Below the pieces are notes generated by a model that searched no databases, was not told the origin of the DNA, and saw only the letters and a program-made list of their open reading frames with translations. This document shows, one piece after another, positions 9,738 through 18,441 of a stretch of 64,000 nucleotides of DNA. The translations under genes and the position numbers were made by a program. This stretch comes from Achromobacter veterisilvae (GTDB lineage Bacteria > Pseudomonadota > Gammaproteobacteria > Burkholderiales > Burkholderiaceae_B): assembly GCF_900496975.1 (NCBI RefSeq), contig NZ_UFQC01000030.1, forward strand, positions 16,770 to 80,769. Reading direction: 5' to 3'. The stretch's first letter is position 1; each line of letters opens with the position of its first letter.

Positions 9738-10677
9738 ACTGCGCTCCGTCTCCCGAGAATTCCGCATGAACGATGGCCGCATCCTGCATGCGGTCAGCGA
9801 CGTGAGCCTGGGCATCGAACCCGGCCAGGCGCTGGGGCTGGTGGGCGAGTCCGGCTGCGGCAAGTCCACCCTGGGCCGCCTGTGTGCGCGGGCGCTGGAC
9901 CCCACGCGCGGCAGCGTCCATTTCGACGGCCGCGACGTCACCCGGCTCAGCCCCCGGGACCTGCGCGCGCTGCGCCGTTCGGTGCAGTTCATCTTCCAGG
10001 ATCCGCATTCCGCGCTCAACCCGCGCATGACCATTCTGCGCAGCGTGTCCGAACCGCTGATCCTGCATACCGACCTGCGCGGCGCCCGCCTGCGCGCGCA
10101 GGCGGCGGAACTCATGGAAATGGTCGGCCTGCCCGCGCAATTCCTGAGCCGCTATCCGCACGAACTGTCCGGCGGACAGAAGCAGCGCGTCTGCATTGCG
10201 CGCGCCATCGCGCTCAAGCCCAGGCTGCTGGTGCTGGACGAGCCCACGTCCGCGCTCGACGTATCCGTGCAGGCGCAGATCCTGACCTTCCTGAAGGAAC
10301 TGCAATCGCGCTTCAACCTGTCCTACCTCTTCATTTCGCACAACCTGGCCGTGATACGGGCCCTGTGCCCGCGCGTGGCCGTCATGTACCTGGGCCGCAT
10401 CGTCGAGCAGGGCCCCACCGAAGAGGTGTTCGTCGCGCCCCGCCATCCCTACGCGGAAGCGCTGATCGACGCCATCCCGGTTCCCGAAGGGCGCCAGCCG
10501 GCGCGGCGGATCACGCTGCAGGGCGATATCCCTTCGCCCATCGACCTGCCCCGGGGCTGCGCGTTCGCGTCGCGCTGCGGCCGGGCCATCGCGGGCCGCT
10601 GCGACGCCGCGCAGCCGGGCCTCTATTCCACGGGCGCGGCGCACGACGCGCGCTGCCATTTGTACGCGCCGGCCTGA
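9706..10677 (+). CDS. ABC transporter ATP-binding protein, DppF/OppF type
   Basis: This 323-residue ATPase has Walker [10 protein letters not shown], signature [19 protein letters not shown], Walker [13 protein letters not shown] and the switch segment LFISHNLAV. The oligopeptide C-terminal extension ([16 protein letters not shown]) is present. I chose the ATG at 9706 ([19 protein letters not shown]), which overlaps the end of the DppD-like gene; an ATG at 9661 in the same frame would add 15 residues unrelated to the family, and one at 9727 would shorten it by 7. It is the last structural gene of the importer operon. Confidence 0.9.
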   Translation: MSTSPTPMLLELRSVSREFRMNDGRILHAVSDVSLGIEPGQALGLVGESGCGKSTLGRLCARALDPTRGSVHFDGRDVTRLSPRDLRALRRSVQFIFQDPHSALNPRMTILRSVSEPLILHTDLRGARLRAQAAELMEMVGLPAQFLSRYPHELSGGQKQRVCIARAIALKPRLLVLDEPTSALDVSVQAQILTFLKELQSRFNLSYLFISHNLAVIRALCPRVAVMYLGRIVEQGPTEEVFVAPRHPYAEALIDAIPVPEGRQPARRITLQGDIPSPIDLPRGCAFASRCGRAIAGRCDAAQPGLYSTGAAHDARCHLYAPA

Positions 10678-10738
10678 AGAACGCTGCGCGGGCAGGGCGC
10701 AAGATGGTAAAAATGCACGCTGATACGAGTCGCCCGGC

Positions 10739-11641
10739 ATGACTGCTCTCCTGGACAAATTCGCCAACCAGCTCGACTGGAACCTGTTGCGCACCTTCAT
10801 GGTGATCGTGCAGGAGCGCAGCATCACGCTGGCGGCGCACCGCCTGTCGGTGACCCAGCCTTCCGTCAGCGCCGCCCTGCGCCGCCTGGAGGAACGCCTG
10901 GAGCGGCGGCTGATCGAGCGCGGCGGCGCCGCCGCCTTCCAGCCCACCGCCGCGGGCGAAGTGCTGTACCGCCATTGCGCCGACATCTACGGCATCGTCA
11001 CCGCGCTGCCGAAGGCGCTGGATGCCGCGCACGGCGTGGTCCAGGGCATCGTCACGCTGCATATCAGCGGCCACATTCACTGGCCGGAACTGCCCGCGCT
11101 GATCGCCGGCTACCGCCAGGACTATCCGCTGGTCCGGTTCCGCGTCAAGCGCGGCACCTGCGGCGACATCCTCAGCCAGTTGGCCCAGAAGAACGCCACG
11201 CTGGGCGTGGTGTCGGCCCGGGATGCGCGGCCGGTGCTCGTGCAGCGCAAGCTGTTCGACCAGGAAATGGGCCATTACGCTGCCGCCGTCCTGCCCCCGG
11301 CCAATCCCGCCGCCGCGCCGGTGATCGGCTTCGAGGACGAACAGGCGGGGTCGCCGCTGGCGGCGCTGTCCGTGCACCGCATCCGCGCCGGCCTGGAAGG
11401 CCCCACGGTGGCCGAGGCGCCGGACTGCGAATCGCTCGCCGCGCTGGTGCGCGCCGGCGCGGGCATCGGCGCGCTGCCCCGGCGCTATGCCGCGCAGGAC
11501 GCCGGCATGACGGAATTGCCGCTGCCTCCGATCGTCCTGCCGGTATACCTGGCCCGCCATGAACAGGCCGGCCTGGGCCCGGCCGACCAGCGCTTTCTGC
11601 AATACCTGGAAAACCACGGCGGCCTGCCCCGGCAGCCCTGA
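10739..11641 (+). CDS. LysR-family transcriptional regulator
   Basis: This 300-residue protein has an N-terminal winged HTH slightly offset from the start (WNLLRTFMVIVQERSITLAA, then LSVTQPSVSAALRRLEERL), followed by a LysR effector-binding domain. It lies 61 bp downstream of the ABC transporter ATPase on the same strand, so it could be co-transcribed and may regulate the transporter/HyuA-DUF917 region through the palindromes at 5048-5088. That link is inference from position. Confidence 0.92.
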   Translation: MTALLDKFANQLDWNLLRTFMVIVQERSITLAAHRLSVTQPSVSAALRRLEERLERRLIERGGAAAFQPTAAGEVLYRHCADIYGIVTALPKALDAAHGVVQGIVTLHISGHIHWPELPALIAGYRQDYPLVRFRVKRGTCGDILSQLAQKNATLGVVSARDARPVLVQRKLFDQEMGHYAAAVLPPANPAAAPVIGFEDEQAGSPLAALSVHRIRAGLEGPTVAEAPDCESLAALVRAGAGIGALPRRYAAQDAGMTELPLPPIVLPVYLARHEQAGLGPADQRFLQYLENHGGLPRQP

Positions 11642-11731
11642 AGCGCGGCGCGTTCGCCCAGCCGCCGCGCGGGCCTACCGGTTATCATCGACGCTGGCTC
11701 CGCCCACGGCTGCATCCGGCCCTTCCCATCC

Positions 11732-12439
11732 ATGGCGTTTCCCCGACTCCCCGCCCCGCCCACGCGGACCGATACGGTCGCCAAGCGCCTGCGCGCCGAA
11801 ATCGACGAAGGCCGCGTGCCGCCCGGCGCCAAGCTGCCGACCGAAAGCGCGCTGGCGGAACAGTTCGGCGTCAGCCGCACCGTCATCCGCGAAGCCGTCT
11901 CCCGGCTGCGCCAGGACGGCGTGGTCGAGGCCCGGCAGGGCAGCGGCGTCTATGTCACCGCGCCCGACGGCAACCGTGCCCTGCGCATCGACGCGGCCGA
12001 GCTGTCGTCGCTGGACGCCGTGCTGCACATCGTGGACCTGCGCCGCGCGCTGGAAACCGAGATCGCCGCGCAGGCGGCCGCGGTGCGCAAGAAGCAGGAC
12101 ATGGCCGATATCGACGCGGCGCTGGCCGCCATTTCACAGGCGGTCGAGAACGGCGGCGACGGCGTGAAGGAAGACGTCGCCTTCCACCGCAGCATCGCGC
12201 GCGCCACCGGCAACCCCTATTTCATGACGACGCTGACCTTCGTCAGCCAGTTCCTGGAAGCCGCCACGCGCGTGACGCGCGGCAACGAGGCGCGCCACGC
12301 GAACCTGATGCGCGACGTGCTGCAAGAGCACATCGCCATCGTCGAGGCCATCCGCAAGAAGGACGTGGACGGTGCTCGCGTAGCGGCCCGCATCCACATG
12401 GTGAACGCGGCCAAGCGCTTAAGGCAGGCGCATCGCTAG
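11732..12439 (+). CDS. GntR-family regulator, FadR/FCD type, probable regulator of the acid-sugar operon
   Basis: This 235-residue protein has an N-terminal winged HTH (LAEQFGVSRTVIREAVSRLR, about residues 43-62; then GSGVYV) and an all-helical FCD effector domain from about residue 90, with the acidic/His metal-site residues spread as in the family (DLRRALE, EDVAFHRSIARATG, EHIAIVEAI). It converges with the otn/ltn/den operon, overlapping the otnK stop by 4 bp. FCD-GntR regulators commonly sense organic acids, so control of the neighbouring erythronate/threonate operon is the likely role. Confidence 0.92.
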   Translation: MAFPRLPAPPTRTDTVAKRLRAEIDEGRVPPGAKLPTESALAEQFGVSRTVIREAVSRLRQDGVVEARQGSGVYVTAPDGNRALRIDAAELSSLDAVLHIVDLRRALETEIAAQAAAVRKKQDMADIDAALAAISQAVENGGDGVKEDVAFHRSIARATGNPYFMTTLTFVSQFLEAATRVTRGNEARHANLMRDVLQEHIAIVEAIRKKDVDGARVAARIHMVNAAKRLRQAHR

Positions 12440-13695
12440 GCGGCGCCGAACGCCTTGATGAAGAAATCCCGTGTTCCGAAGTTTCCCGACTTCAGCGCGA
12501 TGCTGATGTCGCCGCGCGCCGCCGGCGCGTAGCCCGCGCACCAGGGCACGCCCGGGTCGATCTGCTCGCCGATGGCGATCTGCTCCACTCCCAGCGCCTG
12601 CACGACGGCGCCCGAGGTCTCGCCGCCCGCCACGATCAACTGGCGCACGCCGCGTTCGACCAGCCCGACCGAGATGCGCGCGATGGCGGCTTCGACCAAG
12701 GATCCGGCGCGCTCGGCGCCCAGCGCGCCCTGGGCCTGCTTCACCCGGTCGGGCTGCGCGGTGGAATAGATCAGCACCGGCCCGTCCCGCAGGCGCGGTT
12801 CGGCCCAGGCCAGGGCCTGGCCCGCGACGTCGTCGCCCGCCGCCAGGCGCAGCGGATCCAGCGCCAGGGCCGGCCGCCCGCTTTCGATGAAGGCCGCCAC
12901 CTGCCCGTTGGTGGCCGCGGAGCAACTGCCCGCCACCACGGCCTGCAAGCCGGGCACACGCGGCAGCGCGGCGGCGCCGGCGGACGACAGCCCCCAATTC
13001 GCGGGCAGGCCGATGGCCACGCCCGAGCCCGCCGTCACCAGCGGCATGCCCCGCAAGGCCGGCCCCAGCGCCAGCAGATCCTCGTTGGACACCGCATCCA
13101 CGATGGCGATCTCCACGCCCTCCGACGCCAGCTCCCGCATGCGCGCGCGGATCGCGTCGCTGCCGCGCGCGACGACGCCGTAGTCGATCAGGCCCACCTT
13201 GCGCGAGGTCTGCGCGGACAGCACCCGGACCAGGTTCGGGTCGGTCATCGGCGTCAGTGGATGATGTTGCATGCCGGATTCGTTCAGCAGCACGTCGCCC
13301 GCGAACAGATAGCCCTTGAACACCGTGCGCTTATTGTCCGGAAACGCCGGGGTGGCGATGGTGAAGTCCGTTCCCAGCCGCGCCATGAGCGCGTCGGTGA
13401 CGGGGCCGATATTGCCTTGCGGCGTGCTGTCGAAGGTGGAGCAATACTTGAAGTAGATCTGCTCGGCGCCCTGCGCCCGCAGCCACTCCAGCGCCGCCAG
13501 CGACTGCGCCACGGCCTGTCCGGCGGGCAGGGTGCGGGTCTTCAGCGCCACGACCACGGCGTCCGCACCGCCGCGCGGCGGCGTCCCGGGCACCCCGATA
13601 GTCTGCACCGCGCGCATGCCGGCGCGCACCAGATTGTTGGCCAGGTCGGTCGCGCCCGTGAAATCGTCGGCGATGCAGCCCAGTTTGATGCTCAT
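12436..13695 (-). CDS. otnK: 3-oxo-tetronate kinase (four-carbon acid sugar kinase, DUF1537)
   Basis: OtnK-type kinases phosphorylate 2-/3-oxo-tetronates at O4 for decarboxylation by OtnC. This 419-residue protein shows the N-terminal family motif IADDFTGATDLANNLV (about residues 8-23), the KYCSTFDSTPQGNIGPV substrate loop (about 102-118), and the C-terminal nucleotide-binding domain with GGETSGAVVQALG. Length and motifs match the 3-oxo-tetronate kinase family. It is the last gene of the operon and overlaps the upstream ltnD-like gene by 4 bp (ATGA). Confidence 0.93.
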   Translation of the reverse strand: MSIKLGCIADDFTGATDLANNLVRAGMRAVQTIGVPGTPPRGGADAVVVALKTRTLPAGQAVAQSLAALEWLRAQGAEQIYFKYCSTFDSTPQGNIGPVTDALMARLGTDFTIATPAFPDNKRTVFKGYLFAGDVLLNESGMQHHPLTPMTDPNLVRVLSAQTSRKVGLIDYGVVARGSDAIRARMRELASEGVEIAIVDAVSNEDLLALGPALRGMPLVTAGSGVAIGLPANWGLSSAGAAALPRVPGLQAVVAGSCSAATNGQVAAFIESGRPALALDPLRLAAGDDVAGQALAWAEPRLRDGPVLIYSTAQPDRVKQAQGALGAERAGSLVEAAIARISVGLVERGVRQLIVAGGETSGAVVQALGVEQIAIGEQIDPGVPWCAGYAPAARGDISIALKSGNFGTRDFFIKAFGAA

Positions 13696-14600
13696 TTCGG
13701 CTCCGGCAGGGAAATCCCCGGAAAGATCTTGATCACGGCGCTGTCATCTTCACGGCCGTGTCCGGCCGCGGACGCCTGCATGAACATCTGGTGCGCGGTC
13801 GACGCCAGGGGCAAGGGGAATCTGGCGTGCCGGGCGGTATCCAGCACCAGCCCCAGGTCCTTCACGAAAATATCCACCGCCGACAGCGGCGTGTAGTCGC
13901 CCGCCAGCACATGGGGCATGCGGTTCTCGAACATCCAGCTATTGCCCGCGCTGTGGGTGATCACTTCGTACAAGGCGTCGGCGTCCACGCCTTCGCGCAG
14001 GCCCAGCGCCATGGCCTCGGCCGCCGCCGCGATGTGCACGCCCGCCAGCAACTGGTTGATGATCTTGACCTTGCTGCCCGCCCCCGCCCGGTCGCCCAGG
14101 CGGTACACCTTGCCGGCCATGGATTCCAGCACTCCGCCGCAGGCCTCGTAGGCGGCCGGGCGGCCGGCGGTCATCATGGTCATCTCGCCGGAGGCGGCGC
14201 GCGCGGCGCCGCCGGAAATCGGCGCGTCCAGGTACAGAATGCCCTGCTCCTGGAGCCGCGCTTCCTGTGCGATGGACCAGTTGGGATCCACCGTGGAGCA
14301 CATCACGAACACGGAACCCGGACGCATGGCGGCGGCGATGCCGCCCTCGCCGTACAGCACCGCCTCGGTCTGCTGGGCGTTGACGACCACGCTGATGACG
14401 ATGCCGCAGGCGGCCGCCATGTCGGCCAGCGAAGCGCAGGCCGTCCCGCCCTCGGCCGCGAAGGCCGCGGCGGCGCCGGGCCGGATGTCGTAGGCGTGCA
14501 CCTCGTGGCCCGCCCGGCGCAGGCTTTGCGCGATGCCGGCGCCCATGGCGCCCAGGCCGATCACGCCGGCGCGGCGCGGGGAAGTTTGCGGATTGCTCAT
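13692..14600 (-). CDS. ltnD: L-threonate dehydrogenase-like NAD-dependent beta-hydroxyacid dehydrogenase
   Basis: This 302-residue protein has a Rossmann N-terminus (GVIGLGAMGAGIAQSL), the substrate-binding DAPISGGAARAASGEM segment near residue 125, and the catalytic Lys in SKVKIINQLLAG near residue 175. The beta-hydroxyacid dehydrogenase family also includes 3-hydroxyisobutyrate and tartronate-semialdehyde enzymes. The assignment to L-threonate dehydrogenase rests on its operon with otnK, otnI and otnC, where LtnD oxidises L-threonate to 2-oxo-tetronate. It is co-transcribed between denD and otnK. Confidence 0.88.
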   Translation of the reverse strand: MSNPQTSPRRAGVIGLGAMGAGIAQSLRRAGHEVHAYDIRPGAAAAFAAEGGTACASLADMAAACGIVISVVVNAQQTEAVLYGEGGIAAAMRPGSVFVMCSTVDPNWSIAQEARLQEQGILYLDAPISGGAARAASGEMTMMTAGRPAAYEACGGVLESMAGKVYRLGDRAGAGSKVKIINQLLAGVHIAAAAEAMALGLREGVDADALYEVITHSAGNSWMFENRMPHVLAGDYTPLSAVDIFVKDLGLVLDTARHARFPLPLASTAHQMFMQASAAGHGREDDSAVIKIFPGISLPEPK

Positions 14601-14643
14601 AGTGTCATCGTCCCGAAAATCCAGGGGGCAGGATGCCGCGCGC

Positions 14644-15618
14644 TCAACGCGGCAGGTCGTCGGCCATGTAGGCCCGGATGATCTCGGCGAAGTCCCGGTC
14701 TCCCTTCAGGCCCAGCCTGGCGGCCCGCGCGGTGTCCCAGCGGCCCGGCCAACTGCCGACGATGCGCTCGACGCGTTCGTCCGCCTGCCAGGTAATGCGG
14801 TCCGCGGCCTCGTCGCCCGCCACCTCCCGAAGCGCCTGCGCCATCTCGGCCACCGTGACGGACACCCCCGGCAGATTGATCGGCACGCGGTCGGCCACGG
14901 CTTCTGCCGGCAGTTCGCAGCCGGCGATCAAGGCTTGAATGGCGGCGCGCGGCGACAGCAGCCACAGGCGCGTGCCGGCGCCGACGGGGCACACCGCAGC
15001 TTCGCCGTTCAGCGGCTCGCGGATGATGCCGCTGGCGAAAGACGAAGCCGCCGCGTTCGGACGGCCGGGCCGCACGCTGATGGTGGGCAGGCGCAGCGCG
15101 CGGCCGTCGACGAAGCCGCGCCGCGTGTAGTCCGCCAGCAGCAGTTCGGCGATCGCCTTCTGCGTGCCGTAGGACGACTGGGGATTGAGCGCGGTGTCGT
15201 CGCGCACCGTCTCGGGCAATGCGCCGCCGTACACCGCCACCGAACTGGTGAAGATCACGCGCGGCTTGTGGCCCAGCTTGCGGCAGGTCTCCAGCAGCGC
15301 CCGCGACGCGTCCAGGTTGATGCGCATGCCCAGGTCGAAATCCGCTTCGGCCTGCCCGCTGACGATGGCGGCCAGGTGGAAGATCGCGCGGGTGTCGGCG
15401 CCGATGGCCTGTTGCAGCACGGCCGGGTCGGCGATGTCGCCCACCAGCGTACGCACGCGCGGGTCCGTCAGGCCGTCGGCATGGACGACGTCCAGCAGGT
15501 CGATCCGCGTAATGGCTTGCGGCGCGCCGCCATCCAGCGCCAGGGAACCCAGTTCCAGCAGCTTTCGGGCCAGCCGCCGGCCCAGGAATCCGGCGCCGCC
15601 CGTGATCAGGATCTTCAT
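14644..15618 (-). CDS. denD: D-erythronate dehydrogenase (extended SDR)
   Basis: This 324-residue extended short-chain dehydrogenase has the NAD motif GGAGFLGRRLA at residues 7-17, a catalytic-Ser region (VIFTSSVAVYGG) and the YGTQK catalytic Tyr/Lys near residue 145. I chose the ATG at 15618 (MKILITGGAGFLG), which matches the SDR start; upstream in-frame sequence reads through the otnI gene. In this pathway DenD oxidises D-erythronate to 3-oxo-tetronate. A 43-bp gap separates it from ltnD, and it begins 10 bp after otnI. Confidence 0.9.
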   Translation of the reverse strand: MKILITGGAGFLGRRLARKLLELGSLALDGGAPQAITRIDLLDVVHADGLTDPRVRTLVGDIADPAVLQQAIGADTRAIFHLAAIVSGQAEADFDLGMRINLDASRALLETCRKLGHKPRVIFTSSVAVYGGALPETVRDDTALNPQSSYGTQKAIAELLLADYTRRGFVDGRALRLPTISVRPGRPNAAASSFASGIIREPLNGEAAVCPVGAGTRLWLLSPRAAIQALIAGCELPAEAVADRVPINLPGVSVTVAEMAQALREVAGDEAADRITWQADERVERIVGSWPGRWDTARAARLGLKGDRDFAEIIRAYMADDLPR

Positions 15619-15628
15619 GATGGGATGC

Positions 15629-16414
15629 TCAGTGGTTGGCAAGATAGGGGCGGGCCCAGCCCAGGCCCGCGGACGTGCCGGCCCTGGGCCGGTATTCGCA
15701 GCCGATCCAGCCCGCATAGCCCAGCGCGTCGATGCGCTCGAACAGGTAGGGATAGTTCAGTTCGCCCAGGTCCGGCTCGTGCCGGTCGGGCACGCCGGCG
15801 ATCTGGATGTGGCCGATGCCGGCCATGTCGCGTTGCAGTTTCACCGCGATATCGCCCTCCACGATCTGGCAGTGATAGATGTCGAACTGCACTTTCAGGT
15901 TGCCCGCGCCCACCTCGGCGCAGATGGCCTGGGCGTCGTCCTGGCGATTCAGGAAGAAGCCGGGGATGTCGCGCGTGTTGATGGGTTCGATCACCACGGT
16001 GACGCCGGCCGAGGCCGCCGCGCGCGCCGCCCGCGCCAGGTTGCGCAGATACGTGTCGCGGTGCGCCGCGCGGTCCTGGCCGGGCCGGATCAGTCCCGCC
16101 ATCACGTGGAGCCTGCGGTTGCCGAGCGCGGCGGCGTATTCCAGGGCCTGGTCCATCCCGCGCTCGAACTCGCTTTCGCGGCCCGGCAACGAGGCGATGC
16201 CGCGCTCGCCGGCGGCCCAGTCCCCGGGCGGCGCGTTGAACAGGGCCTGTTCCATGCCGGTTTCCGCCAGCCGCGACTGAAGGTCGGCGGCCGGGAATTC
16301 GTACGGAAACAGGAATTCCACCCCGGAGAATCCATCCTTCGCGGCCGCCTCGAAGCGGTCCAGGAAGGGATGTTCGGTGTACATCATGGTCAAGTTGGCG
16401 GCCAGGCGCGGCAT
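15629..16414 (-). CDS. otnI: 2-oxo-tetronate isomerase (hydroxypyruvate isomerase family)
   Basis: This 261-residue TIM-barrel protein of the hydroxypyruvate isomerase/AP-endonuclease-2 superfamily has an N-terminal [20 protein letters not shown] typical of Hyi/OtnI, metal-ligand regions around [14 protein letters not shown] (Glu) and [13 protein letters not shown] (Asp/His), and the [21 protein letters not shown]-terminal segment. OtnI interconverts 2-oxo- and 3-oxo-tetronate, allowing L-threonate to join the D-erythronate route. An 82-bp gap separates it from otnC upstream. Confidence 0.92.
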   Translation of the reverse strand: MPRLAANLTMMYTEHPFLDRFEAAAKDGFSGVEFLFPYEFPAADLQSRLAETGMEQALFNAPPGDWAAGERGIASLPGRESEFERGMDQALEYAAALGNRRLHVMAGLIRPGQDRAAHRDTYLRNLARAARAAASAGVTVVIEPINTRDIPGFFLNRQDDAQAICAEVGAGNLKVQFDIYHCQIVEGDIAVKLQRDMAGIGHIQIAGVPDRHEPDLGELNYPYLFERIDALGYAGWIGCEYRPRAGTSAGLGWARPYLANH

Positions 16415-16496
16415 TGCGGTTCCTTGTGGACAAACGGCACCCGCCGCCGGAACGCCTTTGCACAGGCGCGCGGCTTGTCGGGCGTGTTGCGGCGGA

Positions 16497-17135
16497 TCAG
16501 TAGCGCGCGCCGAAGGCGGCGCGCAGTTCTTCTATGGCCTCGGCGCTCAGCGGTTCCGGACGGGGATCGCTCATCAGCCACAGCCGCGCGGTTTCCTCCA
16601 GTTCTTCCAGGGCGTACGAGGCATGCGACACGGAGCGCTCCCACACCACCGGCCCCAGCCGCTCGAAGAGCGCGCCACGCACCTGCGCGGCCACGGCGGC
16701 CACCTCGGCAGCGGCCTGCCCGTCGCCGGGGCGGCGATAGCCGATCAGCGGGATCCGCCCCACCTTCATGACCTGATACGGGGTGATGGGAGGCAGCACT
16801 TCGTCGGGCCGCCACACGCCGGCCAGCGTCAGCGCCACCAGATGGGTGGAATGCGTATGGACCACGCCGCGCGACTCGGGACTGGCCCGATAGATGCCCT
16901 GGTGCAGCACCAGGGTCTTGGACGGCTTGGCGCCCGACACCCGGTTGCCGGCCAGATCGACCTTGGCCAATTCGGCGGGATCCAGGCGGCCCAGGCAGGC
17001 GTCGGTGGGAGTAATCAGCCAGCCGTCGTCCAGCCGGGCGCTGATGTTGCCGGCCGCGCCGACGGTGTAGCCACGGCTGTACAGGCTGGCGCCGACGATG
17101 CAGATTTCTTCGCGGATGCGGGATTCGTCAGTCAT
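16497..17135 (-). CDS. otnC: 3-oxo-tetronate 4-phosphate decarboxylase (class II aldolase family)
   Basis: This 212-residue class II aldolase/adducin-fold protein has the zinc-binding HTHSTHL motif near residue 95 and the substrate-phosphate region [19 protein letters not shown] near residue 25. OtnC decarboxylates 3-oxo-tetronate-4-phosphate to dihydroxyacetone phosphate, the last step of the pathway. It is the first gene of the minus-strand operon otnC-otnI-denD-ltnD-otnK. Its promoter must lie in the roughly 110 bp between it and the terminator of the upstream operon at 17249-17273. Confidence 0.92.
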   Translation of the reverse strand: MTDESRIREEICIVGASLYSRGYTVGAAGNISARLDDGWLITPTDACLGRLDPAELAKVDLAGNRVSGAKPSKTLVLHQGIYRASPESRGVVHTHSTHLVALTLAGVWRPDEVLPPITPYQVMKVGRIPLIGYRRPGDGQAAAEVAAVAAQVRGALFERLGPVVWERSVSHASYALEELEETARLWLMSDPRPEPLSAEAIEELRAAFGARY

Positions 17136-17248
17136 GGGGCGCCCCCCGGGCGGCAGGGGCGGACAGGCGGGAAAGACGGTTTGAGGACCAGCATGATGAC
17201 GGGTCTCGTCGCTTGAGTTATCGGGTCATCATACAAATTTCGAAGACG

Positions 17249-17273
17249 CAAAAGTACCGGGTAAACCCGGTAC
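17249..17273 (-). terminator. Rho-independent terminator of the 17.3-21.4 kb operon
   Basis: A perfect inverted repeat, GTACCGGGT-AA-ACCCGGTAC at 17254-17273, is followed in the minus direction by TTTT. It lies 22 bp beyond the stop of the last gene of the membrane-glycosylation operon and separates that operon from otnC. Confidence 0.75.
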
Positions 17274-17295
17274 CGACATGACAAGGAAGGCCCGC

Positions 17296-18441
17296 TCAGG
17301 CGCGCTCGCCGCCCTCTGGAGACGGCGCGGCGGCATTCATCCAGACCATCATGGCCATCGCCAGCAGGCCCAGCAGCGAGGGATAGAGCATGCTGAGGTT
17401 GCGCGCTTCTCCCGCCGCGGCGAACAACAGGAACAGCGGCACGTTGATGGCAAGCGCCACCCAGACATGCTGGCGGAATGCGGCCGGCAAGCGCCCCCAG
17501 CCGATTGCCGCCGCGCCGGCGATCATCAGCATCATCACGGCGCTCAAGCCTTTGGGCAGCGCCACGCCGTAGGTGCCTTCGGTGCGGAACCAATTCCCCG
17601 GATCGAGGAAATAGAACAGGTTCGCGCCGGGCTGAAAGCTGACCGTGCCGCCGGGATTGCCCGCGTAGCGGATCCTCAGCGCAAGATAGACGCAGCCGCA
17701 GACGAACATCAGCAGGCCCACGACGCCCGCGGCCCGCAGCCGCGGCAGGCTGAGCCTGAGCAAGGGATACAGCGTCGCCACGAAGAAAAAGAACGCTTCC
17801 TTATTCCACGTCGCGGCCGCGGAAACCAGCGCCAGCAGGCCCAGGCGCGCCGCGGCGCGCGCCGGGGATTCGGGAGCAACGCGCCAGGCCAGCAGTATTG
17901 CGCACGTCATGAACAGGACTTCGAAGAAGTCGTAGAAGAAGCCGCCTTCGGTCAGGAAGAATGGCAGCAGCAGCGCGACGGCCAGGGGCGCGACGGTGGC
18001 CGCCGGCGCACTGGCGCCCATCCGCAGGCAAAGCGCGCGCATCGCGAACATCGACGCAAGCAGGGCCAGGAAGGTCAGGTAGTAGACGATGTGATAACGC
18101 AGCGTGACGGAACGCAGCATCGCCTCGGACTCCGGATAGCGCATGGCCAGGCCCGACCGGCTGTTCACCCGGCGCGGCTCCGACAGACGTTCGGATATCC
18201 GCTCCACGGCGCTTGCCGGCAGCAGCGCCTGGATGCCGTTGGCGACCGCGGGCACGAGCTGCCGATAGACATAGGGCCGATATGCCGTGCCGTCCACCAT
18301 CGACGCGAGTGAATGCGGAGCATGGCCATCGTTGAGCCGCCATTTCGCGTAAAAGCCATTGAACGCGGCGGCGGCCACGATCACGTAGAACAAGGCCAGC
18401 AGGAAGCGGCGGTAGATAGCGGAATTGAAAAAACGCATCAT
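17296..18441 (-). CDS. Multi-spanning membrane protein, GT-C-like candidate, paralogue 1
   Basis: I do not recognise a named family. This 381-residue protein has a first membrane helix at about 13-30, then a polar loop (about 31-110) with LNDGH, AYRPYVYRQLVPA and MRYPESEAM, followed by about eight further hydrophobic segments including LLPFFLTEGGFFYDFFE and ATWNKEAFFFF. A single N-terminal helix followed by a long extracytoplasmic loop with acidic residues resembles GT-C glycosyltransferases that use polyprenyl-phosphate sugars (inference). It is about 60% identical by eye to the gene immediately upstream, which it overlaps by 4 bp. It is the last gene of the operon with the DPPR-synthase-like enzyme. 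Confidence 0.75.
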   Translation of the reverse strand: MMRFFNSAIYRRFLLALFYVIVAAAAFNGFYAKWRLNDGHAPHSLASMVDGTAYRPYVYRQLVPAVANGIQALLPASAVERISERLSEPRRVNSRSGLAMRYPESEAMLRSVTLRYHIVYYLTFLALLASMFAMRALCLRMGASAPAATVAPLAVALLLPFFLTEGGFFYDFFEVLFMTCAILLAWRVAPESPARAAARLGLLALVSAAATWNKEAFFFFVATLYPLLRLSLPRLRAAGVVGLLMFVCGCVYLALRIRYAGNPGGTVSFQPGANLFYFLDPGNWFRTEGTYGVALPKGLSAVMMLMIAGAAAIGWGRLPAAFRQHVWVALAINVPLFLLFAAAGEARNLSMLYPSLLGLLAMAMMVWMNAAAPSPEGGERA

